Shown piece by piece: positions 1 to 7,895 of a stretch of 64,000 bases of DNA. The stretch lies in contig NZ_VFMM01000004.1 of the NCBI RefSeq assembly GCF_006715085.1, positions 62,001 to 126,000 of the forward strand. Reading direction: 5' to 3'. The number at the start of each line of letters is the position of its first letter. Position 1 is the stretch's first letter. Origin of the DNA: Kribbella jejuensis (GTDB lineage: Bacteria > Actinomycetota > Actinomycetes > Propionibacteriales > Kribbellaceae). The position numbers and the translations under genes were made by a program. Below the pieces are notes generated by a model. The model ran no database searches and had not been told where the DNA came from. It saw only the letters and a list, made by a program, of their open reading frames with translations.

Positions 1-288
1 TCCAGCAGTGGAACTCGAAACTTTGCCGTCCACAACGATGTCGCCGAAGCAGAACCGGGCGCGCGGCCGCAGGATCAGCGGCAGCTCCTGCAGCAGCCAG
101 GCCGAGGTCACCCCGCACTGGCCGGCCGAGCGCGGCAGGTCCGGCCGGGAGCTGAAATCCGGATGCACGGTGGAATCCGACCACTCCAGCGACAGCGCCG
201 CCCGGTAGGCGTGCAGGCGGCGGCGGAAGCGATTCGAGAAGCACGGCCCGCGTTCCGGGCGGGCCGCTGCCAGGGCGGACTGCTGCAC
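1..288 (-). CDS. Hypothetical protein, YunG-like (3' end outside window)
   Basis: Open reading frame of 96 codons running off the window edge, so the C-terminus is missing. I chose the GTG at 288 because a GGGGGA ribosome-binding site lies 6 bases upstream; there is no closer ATG. The visible protein has a basic N-terminus, then W-S-x-S-T, and the motif SAGQCGVTSAWL around residues 56-67, followed by a hydrophobic stretch and a short F-C-F-G-D segment. The W-S...T...GQC.VT pattern resembles small YunG-type proteins of unknown function, but I rely on memory for that. It begins 54 bp after the second NIS synthetase and points the same way, so it may be co-transcribed with the siderophore genes. 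No function is assigned. Confidence 0.6.
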   Translation of the reverse strand, partial: MQQSALAAARPERGPCFSNRFRRRLHAYRAALSLEWSDSTVHPDFSSRPDLPRSAGQCGVTSAWLLQELPLILRPRARFCFGDIVVDGKVSSSTAG

Positions 289-342
289 GGTTCGTCCCCC
301 AACTCTGCTCGTTCGCCGCGCCCCCGCGCGGCGGATACAAGT

Positions 343-2094
343 TCATTGGGCATTGTCAGCGGACTGCTGATCGGTTGGCAAGGTTGTTTTCACGAACACC
401 GGTTCGACGGTGTGCAGTGGATTTGCAATGGTGCCGGTGACAGGTATCGGTGGACGGGTGTCGAGGTCGGTGTAGCCGAGTTTCAGGCGGTATCCGTTCA
501 GCGGGAACCGGAAAAACGTAGGACCTGTCAATGCGGTTGCTGCCAACCGGTCGGTGTATTCAGGGTGGGTTTCGGTGTAGCGGTGTACCTCGCCGCGCAC
601 GATGCCCCAGAAGTTGTTTTCGGGGATCAGGTTCTGGGTCGAGAGGGGGTTGAGGACGCCGAGGAGGAGGGCGTCGACTACGTACTGGCGGAGGATGGGC
701 CAGGGTTTTCTGGGGAGGACCTTGGTGTGGGAGTCGGGTTCGGGGCCGCGGGCAAGGATCGGGTCGGTGGAGAGGTTGATGTCGTCGACCAGGTCCTTGA
801 TCACCAGGCGGGTGGGCAGGCCGTCGGGGCCGCAGATGATTGCCAGGTTTTCACCGTGCGGGTTGACCGTGATGCCGTAGTGGTGGAGTAGGTGGAGCAG
901 CGGTCGCAGGATGGTGGCGAGCAGGGTCGCGAGCCAGGTTTCCGGGTCGGTGCCGCTGCGGGCGATCGCGGCTGCGGTGAAGCCCGGGTGCAGTACTGCG
1001 GCCAGCGGCCACGCGGACTCATCGCCCTGCAACCGCGGGTCGAGGGGGTCGCGCCAGATGCAGCCGAGGGTTTCGGTCCACTGGTACGGGATGCCGGCGT
1101 GGGCGGAGAGCTGTGGATGCGGAACGGTGACCGAGGCAACCTCGCCGAGGAGTTCGGTGCCGGACAGCATGGAGTCGCGGGACCAGAGGCCGCGCAGCCA
1201 TTGGGTGATCATCGGAGCGGCCAGCGTGCAGTGCTCGGGGATGCCACGGTAGACCGAGGTGTTCAGGATCTTCAGCGGGAGCTTGACCTGGTACCGCAAG
1301 GGTTTCGAGATGTTGACCATCGTGCGGATCGACTGCGTCGGCAGGTACTCGTCGGGGCTCTCCCCCAGCACCACGATCTCCCCGGACGCCAACTCGCGGG
1401 CCCACTGGGTGCGGATGACGTGGTCGAGTTGCCACGGGTGGCACGGCAGCCAGACGTAGGCGTCCGGATCGTCCAACCTGCCACGGAACGCTTCGATCGT
1501 CGGCGGGTCCAGTTCCCGGGCGATGACGGCGTGCTCCGAGAGGTCCGGCGTACCGCGGAATTCTGCGAGACCACGCCGTACGGCCAGCCAGACCAGGTGC
1601 AGCGGCGTACGGGCCTCCGGGGCGTAACGCTCGCTGTCGGCCGCGGAGAAGCCCAGGCGGCCCTTGTTGGCGACGAGCAGCGGGTGACCGGTCAGGTGCC
1701 CTTCCAGCCGGCTGTGGTGCAGTTCGAGCAGCTCAGCCGCCGGCACTGCGGTGGAAGCCATGCGTACGTCGGCGGCCAACGTGCTGGTGAGTTCTGCGAC
1801 GTACCCGGCCACGGTCGACCCGTCGACACCCAGTACGTCGGCCGCGTCGACGAAGAACTGCACCGGGTCCGTGGCGGGCTGGCTCTCGTCGTTGCCGAGG
1901 ATGCCCGCCGTCGTACGGCGAATGGACACCGGATCGACCCGCCAGCTCCCGAAGGCGCCACGGGTCGCGTCGAACGTGTAGGAGACCGGCCCGAGGTCCA
2001 AGCGGTTGTCCGCCGGTTCGAGCAAGCCCTCCGTGCAGAACTGGGAGATGAGCTTCGCCAGCAACTCCGACGAACACTGCGTCCAGACCGTCAT
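343..2094 (-). CDS. IucA/IucC-family siderophore (NIS) synthetase, second copy
   Basis: Predicted NRPS-independent siderophore synthetase of 583 residues, typical for the family. These enzymes adenylate a carboxylate (citrate or succinate) and condense it with a hydroxylated, acylated diamine. Visible family motifs are T-G-H-P-x5-K-G-R-x-G near residue 140, C-H-P-W-Q near 220, K-L-P-L-K-I-x-N-T and the N-P-H-G-E-N motif near 420. It overlaps the upstream N-hydroxylase by ATGA, so translation is coupled. It is the last recognised biosynthetic gene of the operon, in the position RhbF holds in the rhizobactin 1021 cluster. Together with the first synthetase it suggests a two-step, asymmetric condensation, as in citrate-dihydroxamate siderophores. 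DesD-type function is the alternative. Confidence 0.93.
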   Translation of the reverse strand: MTVWTQCSSELLAKLISQFCTEGLLEPADNRLDLGPVSYTFDATRGAFGSWRVDPVSIRRTTAGILGNDESQPATDPVQFFVDAADVLGVDGSTVAGYVAELTSTLAADVRMASTAVPAAELLELHHSRLEGHLTGHPLLVANKGRLGFSAADSERYAPEARTPLHLVWLAVRRGLAEFRGTPDLSEHAVIARELDPPTIEAFRGRLDDPDAYVWLPCHPWQLDHVIRTQWARELASGEIVVLGESPDEYLPTQSIRTMVNISKPLRYQVKLPLKILNTSVYRGIPEHCTLAAPMITQWLRGLWSRDSMLSGTELLGEVASVTVPHPQLSAHAGIPYQWTETLGCIWRDPLDPRLQGDESAWPLAAVLHPGFTAAAIARSGTDPETWLATLLATILRPLLHLLHHYGITVNPHGENLAIICGPDGLPTRLVIKDLVDDINLSTDPILARGPEPDSHTKVLPRKPWPILRQYVVDALLLGVLNPLSTQNLIPENNFWGIVRGEVHRYTETHPEYTDRLAATALTGPTFFRFPLNGYRLKLGYTDLDTRPPIPVTGTIANPLHTVEPVFVKTTLPTDQQSADNAQ

Positions 2095-3347
2095 CCGGGG
2101 ATCGCAAACGTCGTGAACGCGGTCGACTTGGGCAGCCGGTACACCTCGCGCCCGGCCACACTGTTCAACATCGTCGCATTGCGAACCGCTCCGAGGCCCA
2201 GGTCCGGCGCAGCGACGCCGTGACTGTGCAGATCGGCGTTGGCAACAAAGAGGCGTCCTTCAAGAGCCCCCTGAACACTATGGTTGCGGTTGATGACCCA
2301 GCGGCCCGAGGCGTCGTGGTCGATCCGCGGCTGCAGAGACTCCATGAAAGGCAAGGGACGGTTGCGGTAGCCGGTGGCGGCTACTACCCCGCCGGTGGTG
2401 TGCTGGAAGGTCTTGCCGCTGTCGGCGTGCAGCATGGTCAGCTCGAGGCCGTCGGCACGGGCGACCGCGGACACGACGCCGACGCCGACCTGGAGCTCGG
2501 CCGGAGCTGCGCTCAGATCGCGCGCGTAGAGCACGTCGTGAATGTCCTCGAGCGTCTCCGACGAGATGCCCTTGTAGTGACGCCACTGGTCTTTCACCAG
2601 TTGGTCACGCACACGCTCATCCAGTGCGTGGAAGTAGTCGACGTACGACGGCGTCGTCATCTCCAGCACAAGCTTCGAGTAGTCCAACGGCGTGAACGCC
2701 GCCGTACGGGTCAGCCACGACACTGCGGTGTCCCGGGAGCGGAGCAGGTCCAGGAAGCACTCGGCGCCAGACTGCCCCGAGCCGACTACGGTCACGTGAC
2801 CGGTGCGCAGCAGGTCGTCCCGACGGAACAGGTAGTCCGCCGAGTGCGTGAACCGCTCTTCCGGCAGTCCCGCCAGCGCGGCAGGTACGAAGGGCTCAGT
2901 GCCGACGCCGACCACGAGGTGCCGCGCTTCGTAGTGCTCCACAGCGTCACCGCGCTCCACAGTCAGCTCGAACGCCTCACCGTTCCAGTCAACCGACCGC
3001 ACGTGGTGACCGAAGTGCAGTGACTCCAACTGCGCCGCACACCACTGCAGATACGCCTCGTACTCGCGCCGCGTCGGGTGGAACTTCTCCCGTACGTAGA
3101 ACTGGTACAGGCGGTCGCTCTGGCGCAGATACGACAAGAACGAGAGGTGGTGCGCCGGCTCCACCAGACTGACCAGGTCGGCCAGGAACGACACCTGCAG
3201 CATCGCGTCCTCGAACATCAGCCCGCGGTGCCAGGTGAACTCCGGCCTGCTGTCGAACACCGCCAGCCGTACGTCGTCGACACCGTCCGCCAGCGCGGCG
3301 AGTCCGAGGTTGAACGGCCCGCAGCCGATCGCGATCACGTCGTACAT
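2091..3347 (-). CDS. Lysine/ornithine/diamine N-monooxygenase (siderophore hydroxylase)
   Basis: FAD- and NADPH-dependent N-hydroxylase of the IucD/PvdA/RhbE/DesB family, 418 residues. It should hydroxylate the primary amine of a diamine or basic amino acid to make the hydroxamate precursor. The FAD-binding GCGPFNLGLAAL starts at residue 8, the NADPH-binding VGSGQSGAE lies at 188-196, and the family's ATGY sits in the C-terminal third. The C-terminus keeps the N-A-D-L-H-S-H-G segment. ATG start; the preceding acetyltransferase stops one base upstream, and the stop overlaps the next synthetase. Cadaverine, putrescine and 1,3-diaminopropane are all possible substrates; the neighbouring decarboxylase favours a diamine rather than free lysine. 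Confidence 0.93.
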   Translation of the reverse strand: MYDVIAIGCGPFNLGLAALADGVDDVRLAVFDSRPEFTWHRGLMFEDAMLQVSFLADLVSLVEPAHHLSFLSYLRQSDRLYQFYVREKFHPTRREYEAYLQWCAAQLESLHFGHHVRSVDWNGEAFELTVERGDAVEHYEARHLVVGVGTEPFVPAALAGLPEERFTHSADYLFRRDDLLRTGHVTVVGSGQSGAECFLDLLRSRDTAVSWLTRTAAFTPLDYSKLVLEMTTPSYVDYFHALDERVRDQLVKDQWRHYKGISSETLEDIHDVLYARDLSAAPAELQVGVGVVSAVARADGLELTMLHADSGKTFQHTTGGVVAATGYRNRPLPFMESLQPRIDHDASGRWVINRNHSVQGALEGRLFVANADLHSHGVAAPDLGLGAVRNATMLNSVAGREVYRLPKSTAFTTFAIPG

Positions 3348-3348
3348 C

Positions 3349-3864
3349 TCAAGCCTCCTGCGCGGTCCGGGTGCGGACCATCAGTACTGCTGTCTTCTCG
3401 GGCAGCTGGAGCTGTCCGGACTCCACGAACCCGGCCGCCGCGAACGCACGAACCGACGGCGTGTTCTCGATGTCCGGCTCCGCCACGACGCGGGTACACG
3501 CCGGCTCCGAACGCAGCACCGTGTCAGCGACCTCACGGAGTAGTTGGCGCCCCAATCCCCGACCGACGCGGGTGCCGTCGCCGATCGCGACGTGAACGCC
3601 CCAGTCCTCGTCGTCGTACGAGTAGTACTGCGCCAGCCTGTCGTGTCGCACGCGGTACAACTCGACGTACGCGAACTCCTCCTCGTCCAGGGTCACCACA
3701 CAAGGCGTGGAGTGCTCCCCCGCGGTCTGCCGTGCGATCTCCTCTTCCCAGCGCTCCACCGACCAGCCTTGCTGCCACCAGCGCCGTACATGCGGCTGTG
3801 CCATCCACAGTGCGATCCGAGGAGCGTCCGACAATACTGCGGGCCGCAGTGCGAACGCCGTCAC
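3349..3864 (-). CDS. IucB/RhbD-type GNAT hydroxylamine acyltransferase
   Basis: Short GNAT-fold acyltransferase (171 residues) of the siderophore-specific IucB/RhbD/DesC group, expected to move an acyl group from CoA to the N-hydroxy-diamine. I start it at GTG 3864, which overlaps the upstream synthetase stop as GTGA; a longer in-frame reading to 3987 would run far into that gene. Family marks: H-V-R-R-W-W near residue 25, Y-x-E-L-Y-R, the Y-Y-S-Y-D-D-E-D-W-G-V-H stretch, the acetyl-CoA loop G-R-G-L-G, V-A-E-P-D-x-x-N, and the closing L-P-E-K-T-A-V-L-M. The WW and EPD..N signatures separate it from general GNATs. Acetyl versus succinyl or longer donor cannot be read from sequence. Confidence 0.9.
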   Translation of the reverse strand: MTAFALRPAVLSDAPRIALWMAQPHVRRWWQQGWSVERWEEEIARQTAGEHSTPCVVTLDEEEFAYVELYRVRHDRLAQYYSYDDEDWGVHVAIGDGTRVGRGLGRQLLREVADTVLRSEPACTRVVAEPDIENTPSVRAFAAAGFVESGQLQLPEKTAVLMVRTRTAQEA

Positions 3865-5477
3865 CGCAGCGGGTTCGGGATGTCGAGGTAGACCGACTGT
3901 GCATCCAGCGGCGCAACTACCTCGTCGATGCCGCGCAGCCGGGTCAGCATGTTCGCCTTGCACGGCAGGGTTTTCGCATCGAGCCACCTCCGGGCCAGCC
4001 GGTCCCCGTCAGGGCCGGCCGCCTTCAGCAGCGGCAGGGCGAGCGCCAGGCGTTCGCGAACGACGGCCAGCAGCTCGGCCTCGTCGGCGATTCCTTCAGA
4101 CGCGAGGCAGCCCACCACGGCCAGCGCCTGGTTGTGGAGCAGGTAGTACGTCAACCGATCGTCGACAATCGGATCGTCGACGACCGCCAGGGTCGATTCG
4201 CGCAGGCCGGTGACACCGAGCAGCCCCGAGAGGTACGACGACGCGAGGTAGTAGCCCTGGTTGTCGCGGTACGCACCGCCTGTGATCCGCCCCGCGTCGT
4301 CCAGCCGCACGAGCGTGTTCTGCTGATGCGCCTCCAGCCCGATACCGGTCTCGGCGTACAGGTGCAGCATCGGCACCAACACCTCGTCGATGTACGCCGA
4401 CACCCACCCGGCCGGATCCTCCGCCGCGAACTCGGCCAGCCGGCTCACCCCACCGAGCCGCGGTGCGACCAGACCGGCCAGGCACGCGTAACTGTTGACC
4501 TCCGCCGGCACCTCACGGACCGCGACGTCGAGACCCGTCAACGTCGGTCCACCCTCGTCGAGCGCGACCCAGGCCGGGTCGCGGACGATGCCGAACCGCG
4601 GATGCGCCGTCGCCGTCCCGGCGTTGTACGCCGCATCGAGCAGCCGATTGATCTCCAGACCGCGGCGCAGCTCGGTCGGCGTCGACTCGCGTCGCGAGTT
4701 CGTGATCCGCAGCCCGAGCGACAGCTTCAGCATCACGGGCACCTCGGGGTGGAACACGGTCCGCAGACTCGACGTCGGGTACCACTGCGTACCTTGCGGC
4801 CCGAGAGCCTTGACGCGACCGGAGTCGATCAGGTCCGCCACCCGCGGCCGGTGCAGGACGGCCGTCGCTTGCCACGGATGAGCGGGGATCAGCACCCGGC
4901 CGGCGGACGGGGTGATGCCGGCCAGCGCGCCCATCAGCTGCACAGCGTCCAGTCCCCGCAGCGAGGGTGCGCCGGCGACCTGGTCCGACGACACCAGCTC
5001 GGCGTCGGCCTCGAACCAATGCAGCGCGAAGCGCCCGCCGAGCTCCGGGGAGTACGCCGCCAGCTCGTCGCCGCTCAGCCCGTCCCGGCTCTTCGGCGCT
5101 GGATGGTTCAGATGCCCGAACAGCAACGCCTGCTCGAACTCCAGGAACCGTCCCGGACCACGCTCCACGTCCGCTTGTTCCACGAACCGCGCGACGTTGC
5201 GCACCGATTCCGCCGTCCGCGCCGCCAGGTCCTCGGCCTCGGCCGGGTCCGCGCCGACCGCGAGCACGCGCACGAGCTCCTCGGGCGCAGGCGCAACGCC
5301 GTCCAGCAGTACGTCGGTGAACTGGTGCAGCCCGGTCCGCGACGCGTGCCGCACCCGAGCCGTCACCGTCGAGGCGCCGACATCGAAGGTCAGCAATCCG
5401 GTGGTGACCGGGATCGAGGACTCCCGCGTGTAGCAGCGCAGGATCGCGTTCAGGTGGGCGTCAACCGCAGTACTCAC
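3861..5477 (-). CDS. IucA/IucC-family siderophore (NIS) synthetase, first copy
   Basis: 538-residue NIS synthetase, only distantly similar to the one at 343-2094. It carries H-L-N-H-P-A-P-K-S-R-D-G-L in the N-terminal third, I-P-A-H-P-W-Q in the middle, the T-S-S-L-R-T segment, K-L-S-L-G-L-R-I-T-N-S-R-R, and E-A-H-Q-Q-N-T-L-V near residue 385, all family signatures. GTG start at 5477 overlaps the decarboxylase stop, and its own stop overlaps the acetyltransferase start, so three proteins are coupled. By gene order it corresponds to RhbC and may catalyse the first amide bond to citrate, the other copy adding the second arm. The order of action is inferred. Confidence 0.93.
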   Translation of the reverse strand: MSTAVDAHLNAILRCYTRESSIPVTTGLLTFDVGASTVTARVRHASRTGLHQFTDVLLDGVAPAPEELVRVLAVGADPAEAEDLAARTAESVRNVARFVEQADVERGPGRFLEFEQALLFGHLNHPAPKSRDGLSGDELAAYSPELGGRFALHWFEADAELVSSDQVAGAPSLRGLDAVQLMGALAGITPSAGRVLIPAHPWQATAVLHRPRVADLIDSGRVKALGPQGTQWYPTSSLRTVFHPEVPVMLKLSLGLRITNSRRESTPTELRRGLEINRLLDAAYNAGTATAHPRFGIVRDPAWVALDEGGPTLTGLDVAVREVPAEVNSYACLAGLVAPRLGGVSRLAEFAAEDPAGWVSAYIDEVLVPMLHLYAETGIGLEAHQQNTLVRLDDAGRITGGAYRDNQGYYLASSYLSGLLGVTGLRESTLAVVDDPIVDDRLTYYLLHNQALAVVGCLASEGIADEAELLAVVRERLALALPLLKAAGPDGDRLARRWLDAKTLPCKANMLTRLRGIDEVVAPLDAQSVYLDIPNPLR

Positions 5478-6937
5478 GCTGCTCCTTCGCCGGTAAGCAC
5501 GTCGAGGCCGGTGGCCACGACCTGGTCGAGCAGATCTTCAATGTCGGTCGCCGTCGCGTTCGGGTTCAGCAAAGTCAGTTTCAAAGCGATCCCGCGGCCG
5601 CCTGGCAACCTGGTCCGGCCGATCAACACCCGTCCGGACGTCAGCAACCGCCGCCGTACCTCACCCTGGAGCTCGTCCGACGCTCCTTGCGCCGCGAACC
5701 GGAACACCACCGTCGTCAACGTCACCGGGGCCAGCAACTCGAGGTTGCTGTCGGCAACGATCCGGGCCGCGGCGGCCTGCGCGAGCTCGTGGCAGGTGTC
5801 CAGCATCGAGCCCAGTCCGGCCCGGCCGTACGCCGTCAGCGTGGTGGCGACCTTGACCGCATCCGGCCGCCGGGTGGTCTGCAGGCTGCGACCGAGCAGC
5901 CCGTCCAGCCCGGAGTCGATGTCGTCGGCCGGGTTCAGGTAGTCCACCGACCGGCCGAACGCCGCGAACCGGTTCCGGTCCGCCACCAGCAGCACGCTCG
6001 TCGCGGCCGGCTGCCAGCCGATCTTGTGCAGGTCCAGCGTCACCGAGTCGGCCAGCGGTACGTCGGCGAGCAGCGGCGCGAGCCGGTCCGAGAACAGCGC
6101 CCCGAACCCGTATGCCGCGTCCACGTGCAGCCAGACGCCGTACTCGCGAGCCAGCTCGGCGATCGGCGCGATCAGGTCGATCGACCCGAAGTCCGTCGTA
6201 CCGGCAGTGGCAATGACGGCGACCGGCGTACGGCCGGGCTTGGCGAGCTCCTCGGAGAGTACGTCGACCCGCATCCGGAAGTTCTCGTCGGACGGGATCG
6301 TGATCGCGGCGTGCTCGCCGAGGCCGAGCGCGGCGCAGGCGCGCTGGACCGAGAAGTGCGCGAGTTCGGAGCAGAACACCACCGGCCGCTCGAACCCCTG
6401 CAGCCCGTTCCGCCGGACGTCGAGACCCGCCGCGGCGGCGGCGCTGTCGCGGGCGATCAGCACCGCGAGCAGGTTCGAGATCGACCCGCCGGGTGTCAGT
6501 ACGCCGTCCGCTCGCGGGCCGAACCCGGCCAGCGAGGCGAGCGCGCGGACGACCCACTGCTCGATCGCGAGCGTCGCCGGACCGGAGTCGTAGGTGTCCA
6601 GCGAGGCGTTCGAGGCCGACGCCAGCGCGTCCGCGTCGACCGCGACCTGCAGTACCGGCGGTTGCAGGTGCGCCGCGGCGTGCGGGTGGCTCAGGTCGAT
6701 CCCGTGCTCGTCGAGCAGGCCCGCGATCAGGTCGAGCGCGGCTGGCTCCCCCACGCCCGTCAACGGCACCCGCGGCTCACCGAGCACCTCGGCGGCCCGC
6801 CGCAGTACCGCTCCCGGTGAACCGTGTGGCAACGGTCCGCGCTCCCGGTCCGACACGGTCGACGCCAGCGGCCACCGAGCAGCGAACGGATCGCGAACAG
6901 GTGCAGGTAGGGCGGTCAGACGCGCAGGCTGCGGCAT
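5474..6937 (-). CDS. PLP-dependent group II diamine-forming decarboxylase (RhbB/DesA-like)
   Basis: Pyridoxal-phosphate decarboxylase of 487 residues, first gene of the siderophore operon, expected to make the diamine backbone from lysine, ornithine or 2,4-diaminobutyrate. H-V-D-A-A-Y-G (Asp273) and L-D-L-H-K-I-G-W (Schiff-base Lys305) are the cofactor residues; T-P-G-G-S-I-S-N near 148 binds phosphate. I start at ATG 6937 because GGGAG lies 6 bases upstream; the longer frame begins with a TTG at 6970 inside the iron box. No diaminobutyrate aminotransferase (RhbA) is present, so lysine to cadaverine is the simpler guess. That would point toward an arthrobactin-like rather than schizokinen-like product. 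Confidence 0.9.
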   Translation of the reverse strand: MPQPARLTALPAPVRDPFAARWPLASTVSDRERGPLPHGSPGAVLRRAAEVLGEPRVPLTGVGEPAALDLIAGLLDEHGIDLSHPHAAAHLQPPVLQVAVDADALASASNASLDTYDSGPATLAIEQWVVRALASLAGFGPRADGVLTPGGSISNLLAVLIARDSAAAAAGLDVRRNGLQGFERPVVFCSELAHFSVQRACAALGLGEHAAITIPSDENFRMRVDVLSEELAKPGRTPVAVIATAGTTDFGSIDLIAPIAELAREYGVWLHVDAAYGFGALFSDRLAPLLADVPLADSVTLDLHKIGWQPAATSVLLVADRNRFAAFGRSVDYLNPADDIDSGLDGLLGRSLQTTRRPDAVKVATTLTAYGRAGLGSMLDTCHELAQAAAARIVADSNLELLAPVTLTTVVFRFAAQGASDELQGEVRRRLLTSGRVLIGRTRLPGGRGIALKLTLLNPNATATDIEDLLDQVVATGLDVLTGEGAA

Positions 6938-6961
6938 CCAGTACTCCCGGAAAGTTGTCGA

Positions 6962-6992
6962 GTAAGGCAACCCTTACTAAGGCAGCCCTAAC
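6962..6992 (-). promoter_or_regulatory. Iron-box-like direct repeat (DtxR/IdeR operator candidate)
   Basis: On the plus strand two 15-bp units are joined head to tail: TAAGGCAACCCTTAC and TAAGGCAGCCCTAAC, differing at two bases. The first also forms a perfect inverted repeat, GTAAGG-4-CCTTAC (6962-6977). TTAGG/CCTAA half-sites and AT-rich composition recall DtxR/IdeR iron boxes. It overlaps the -10 region and transcription start of the siderophore promoter, where an iron-bound repressor would block transcription. The match to the classical 19-bp IdeR consensus is only partial, so the regulator identity is inferred. Confidence 0.6.
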
Positions 6993-7019
6993 TTTTATCC
7001 GGTGCACTCACCGTGTCAA
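6992..7019 (-). promoter_or_regulatory. Promoter of the siderophore operon
   Basis: Reading the minus strand, TTGACA (7019-7014) is followed after 16 bases by TAAAAG (6997-6992). This is a consensus -35 and an acceptable -10 for the housekeeping sigma factor, 55 bp before the decarboxylase start and abutting the iron-box repeat. Confidence 0.55.
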
Positions 7020-7180
7020 CCCGGCTACCCGAGGAGTGGTGATCACCACATCAGCCAATGGCGAGAAGCGCCATCCCGAAGGTCCTCCACCCAAGTGTGT
7101 TCCGCGTCGCGCTGATCCGTCGGGGAAGCGTTGCCTACCGCAACTGCAGGGGCCCACACAGACTGAAGGAAAGGGGAGCG

Positions 7181-7498
7181 TCAGGCGATCGCGGCGATGT
7201 CTCCATCGTCGAAATAGATGGCCTGATGGAGGCGACCACCGAGCGCGGCCGCATAGCGGAGGAGAACATCCTGCCCCGAGATCTTGCCTTGCTCGATCTG
7301 TGAGATCCGGCCCTTGGTCACACCCATCCGCTCGGCGACCTGAGCCTGAGTCAGCCCACGTGCACGCCGGATCTCCGCGAGGCGATGACCTTGAACCTCC
7401 GCAAGAAGTTCCTGCTTGCCGGCCGCGACAGCCTCCTCACCACCAGCACGCGCAACCGCGTCCTCGCGAATGTCCCGCCACCTCACGTAGCCGCTCAT
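7181..7498 (-). CDS. XRE-family antitoxin (HigA-like)
   Basis: 105-residue DNA-binding protein with a Cro/C1-type helix-turn-helix: G-L-T-Q-A-Q-V-A-E-R-M-G-V-T-K-G-R-I-S-Q around residues 49-68. It is preceded by an acidic/helical N-terminal arm that could wrap the toxin. Its ATG overlaps the toxin stop (ATGA), giving the toxin-first order usual for HigBA-type pairs. It should neutralise the toxin and repress the shared promoter. About 200 bp separate it from the siderophore promoter, which reads the same way, so it is not part of that operon's leader. Confidence 0.85.
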   Translation of the reverse strand: MSGYVRWRDIREDAVARAGGEEAVAAGKQELLAEVQGHRLAEIRRARGLTQAQVAERMGVTKGRISQIEQGKISGQDVLLRYAAALGGRLHQAIYFDDGDIAAIA

Positions 7499-7860
7499 CG
7501 CTCATCCTCCTCTTCGGCCAGCCGTTCCTTCACGTAGATCTCGTAACGGTGCTCCGCGAGCGGAATGGCTTCGTCATACCACGTCTTCCATCTGCCCGCT
7601 TTGTCTCCGGCGACGAGCAAGATGCTCGATCGCCACGGATCGAACACGAACAAGATCCGCACAGTGCCTGGCCTCAGCTCCTTGAGATTTGGCAGCCGCG
7701 AGCCGGTGATCGTGTCCACGAGCGGTCGCCCGAGCCCGGGCCCTTCCGCAGCCAGCGCGTCGATTGCCTGCACGATCCGCCGGTAAGTGCCGTCGTCCAG
7801 GCCTTCGATCCACTCGCGCACCTCATTGACGATGTAGACGTCCCACTCGTTCATCGCCAT
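7495..7860 (-). CDS. RelE/HigB-like (Gp49-type) toxin
   Basis: 121-residue phage-derived Gp49/HigB-type toxin, a ribosome-dependent mRNA interferase by family. Visible features are an N-terminal W-D-V-Y segment, helix R-R-I-V-Q-A-I-D-A-L, a basic strand L-K-E-L-R-P-G-T-V-R-I-L-F-V-F-D, and K-A-G-R-W-K-T-W-Y with the family's basic residues. The open frame continues far upstream without a stop, but that part is antisense to the serine hydrolase; ATG 7860 (or 7854) is the plausible start. No good ribosome-binding site precedes it, whereas a TATACT box ends 6 bases before the ATG, so a leaderless transcript is likely. The charged C-terminal tail is a good antitoxin contact candidate. Confidence 0.85.
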   Translation of the reverse strand: MAMNEWDVYIVNEVREWIEGLDDGTYRRIVQAIDALAAEGPGLGRPLVDTITGSRLPNLKELRPGTVRILFVFDPWRSSILLVAGDKAGRWKTWYDEAIPLAEHRYEIYVKERLAEEEDER

Positions 7861-7866
7861 CGTCGA

Positions 7867-7887
7867 AGTATAGCAAATGGTAAACCT
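7867..7887 (-). promoter_or_regulatory. Candidate promoter of the toxin-antitoxin pair
   Basis: The minus strand has an AT-rich island in GC-rich surroundings: GGTTTACC followed closely by a TATACT -10 box (7872-7867) just 6 bases before the toxin ATG. No clear -35 box is seen. The spacing implies transcription starting at the ATG itself. Confidence 0.4.
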
Positions 7888-7895
7888 GTCTGAGC

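Noticed and set aside
3078..5942. 954-codon plus-strand open frame
   Set aside because: Antisense to four siderophore genes with strong family motifs; composition is Arg/Pro/Gln-rich as expected for a GC-rich shadow.
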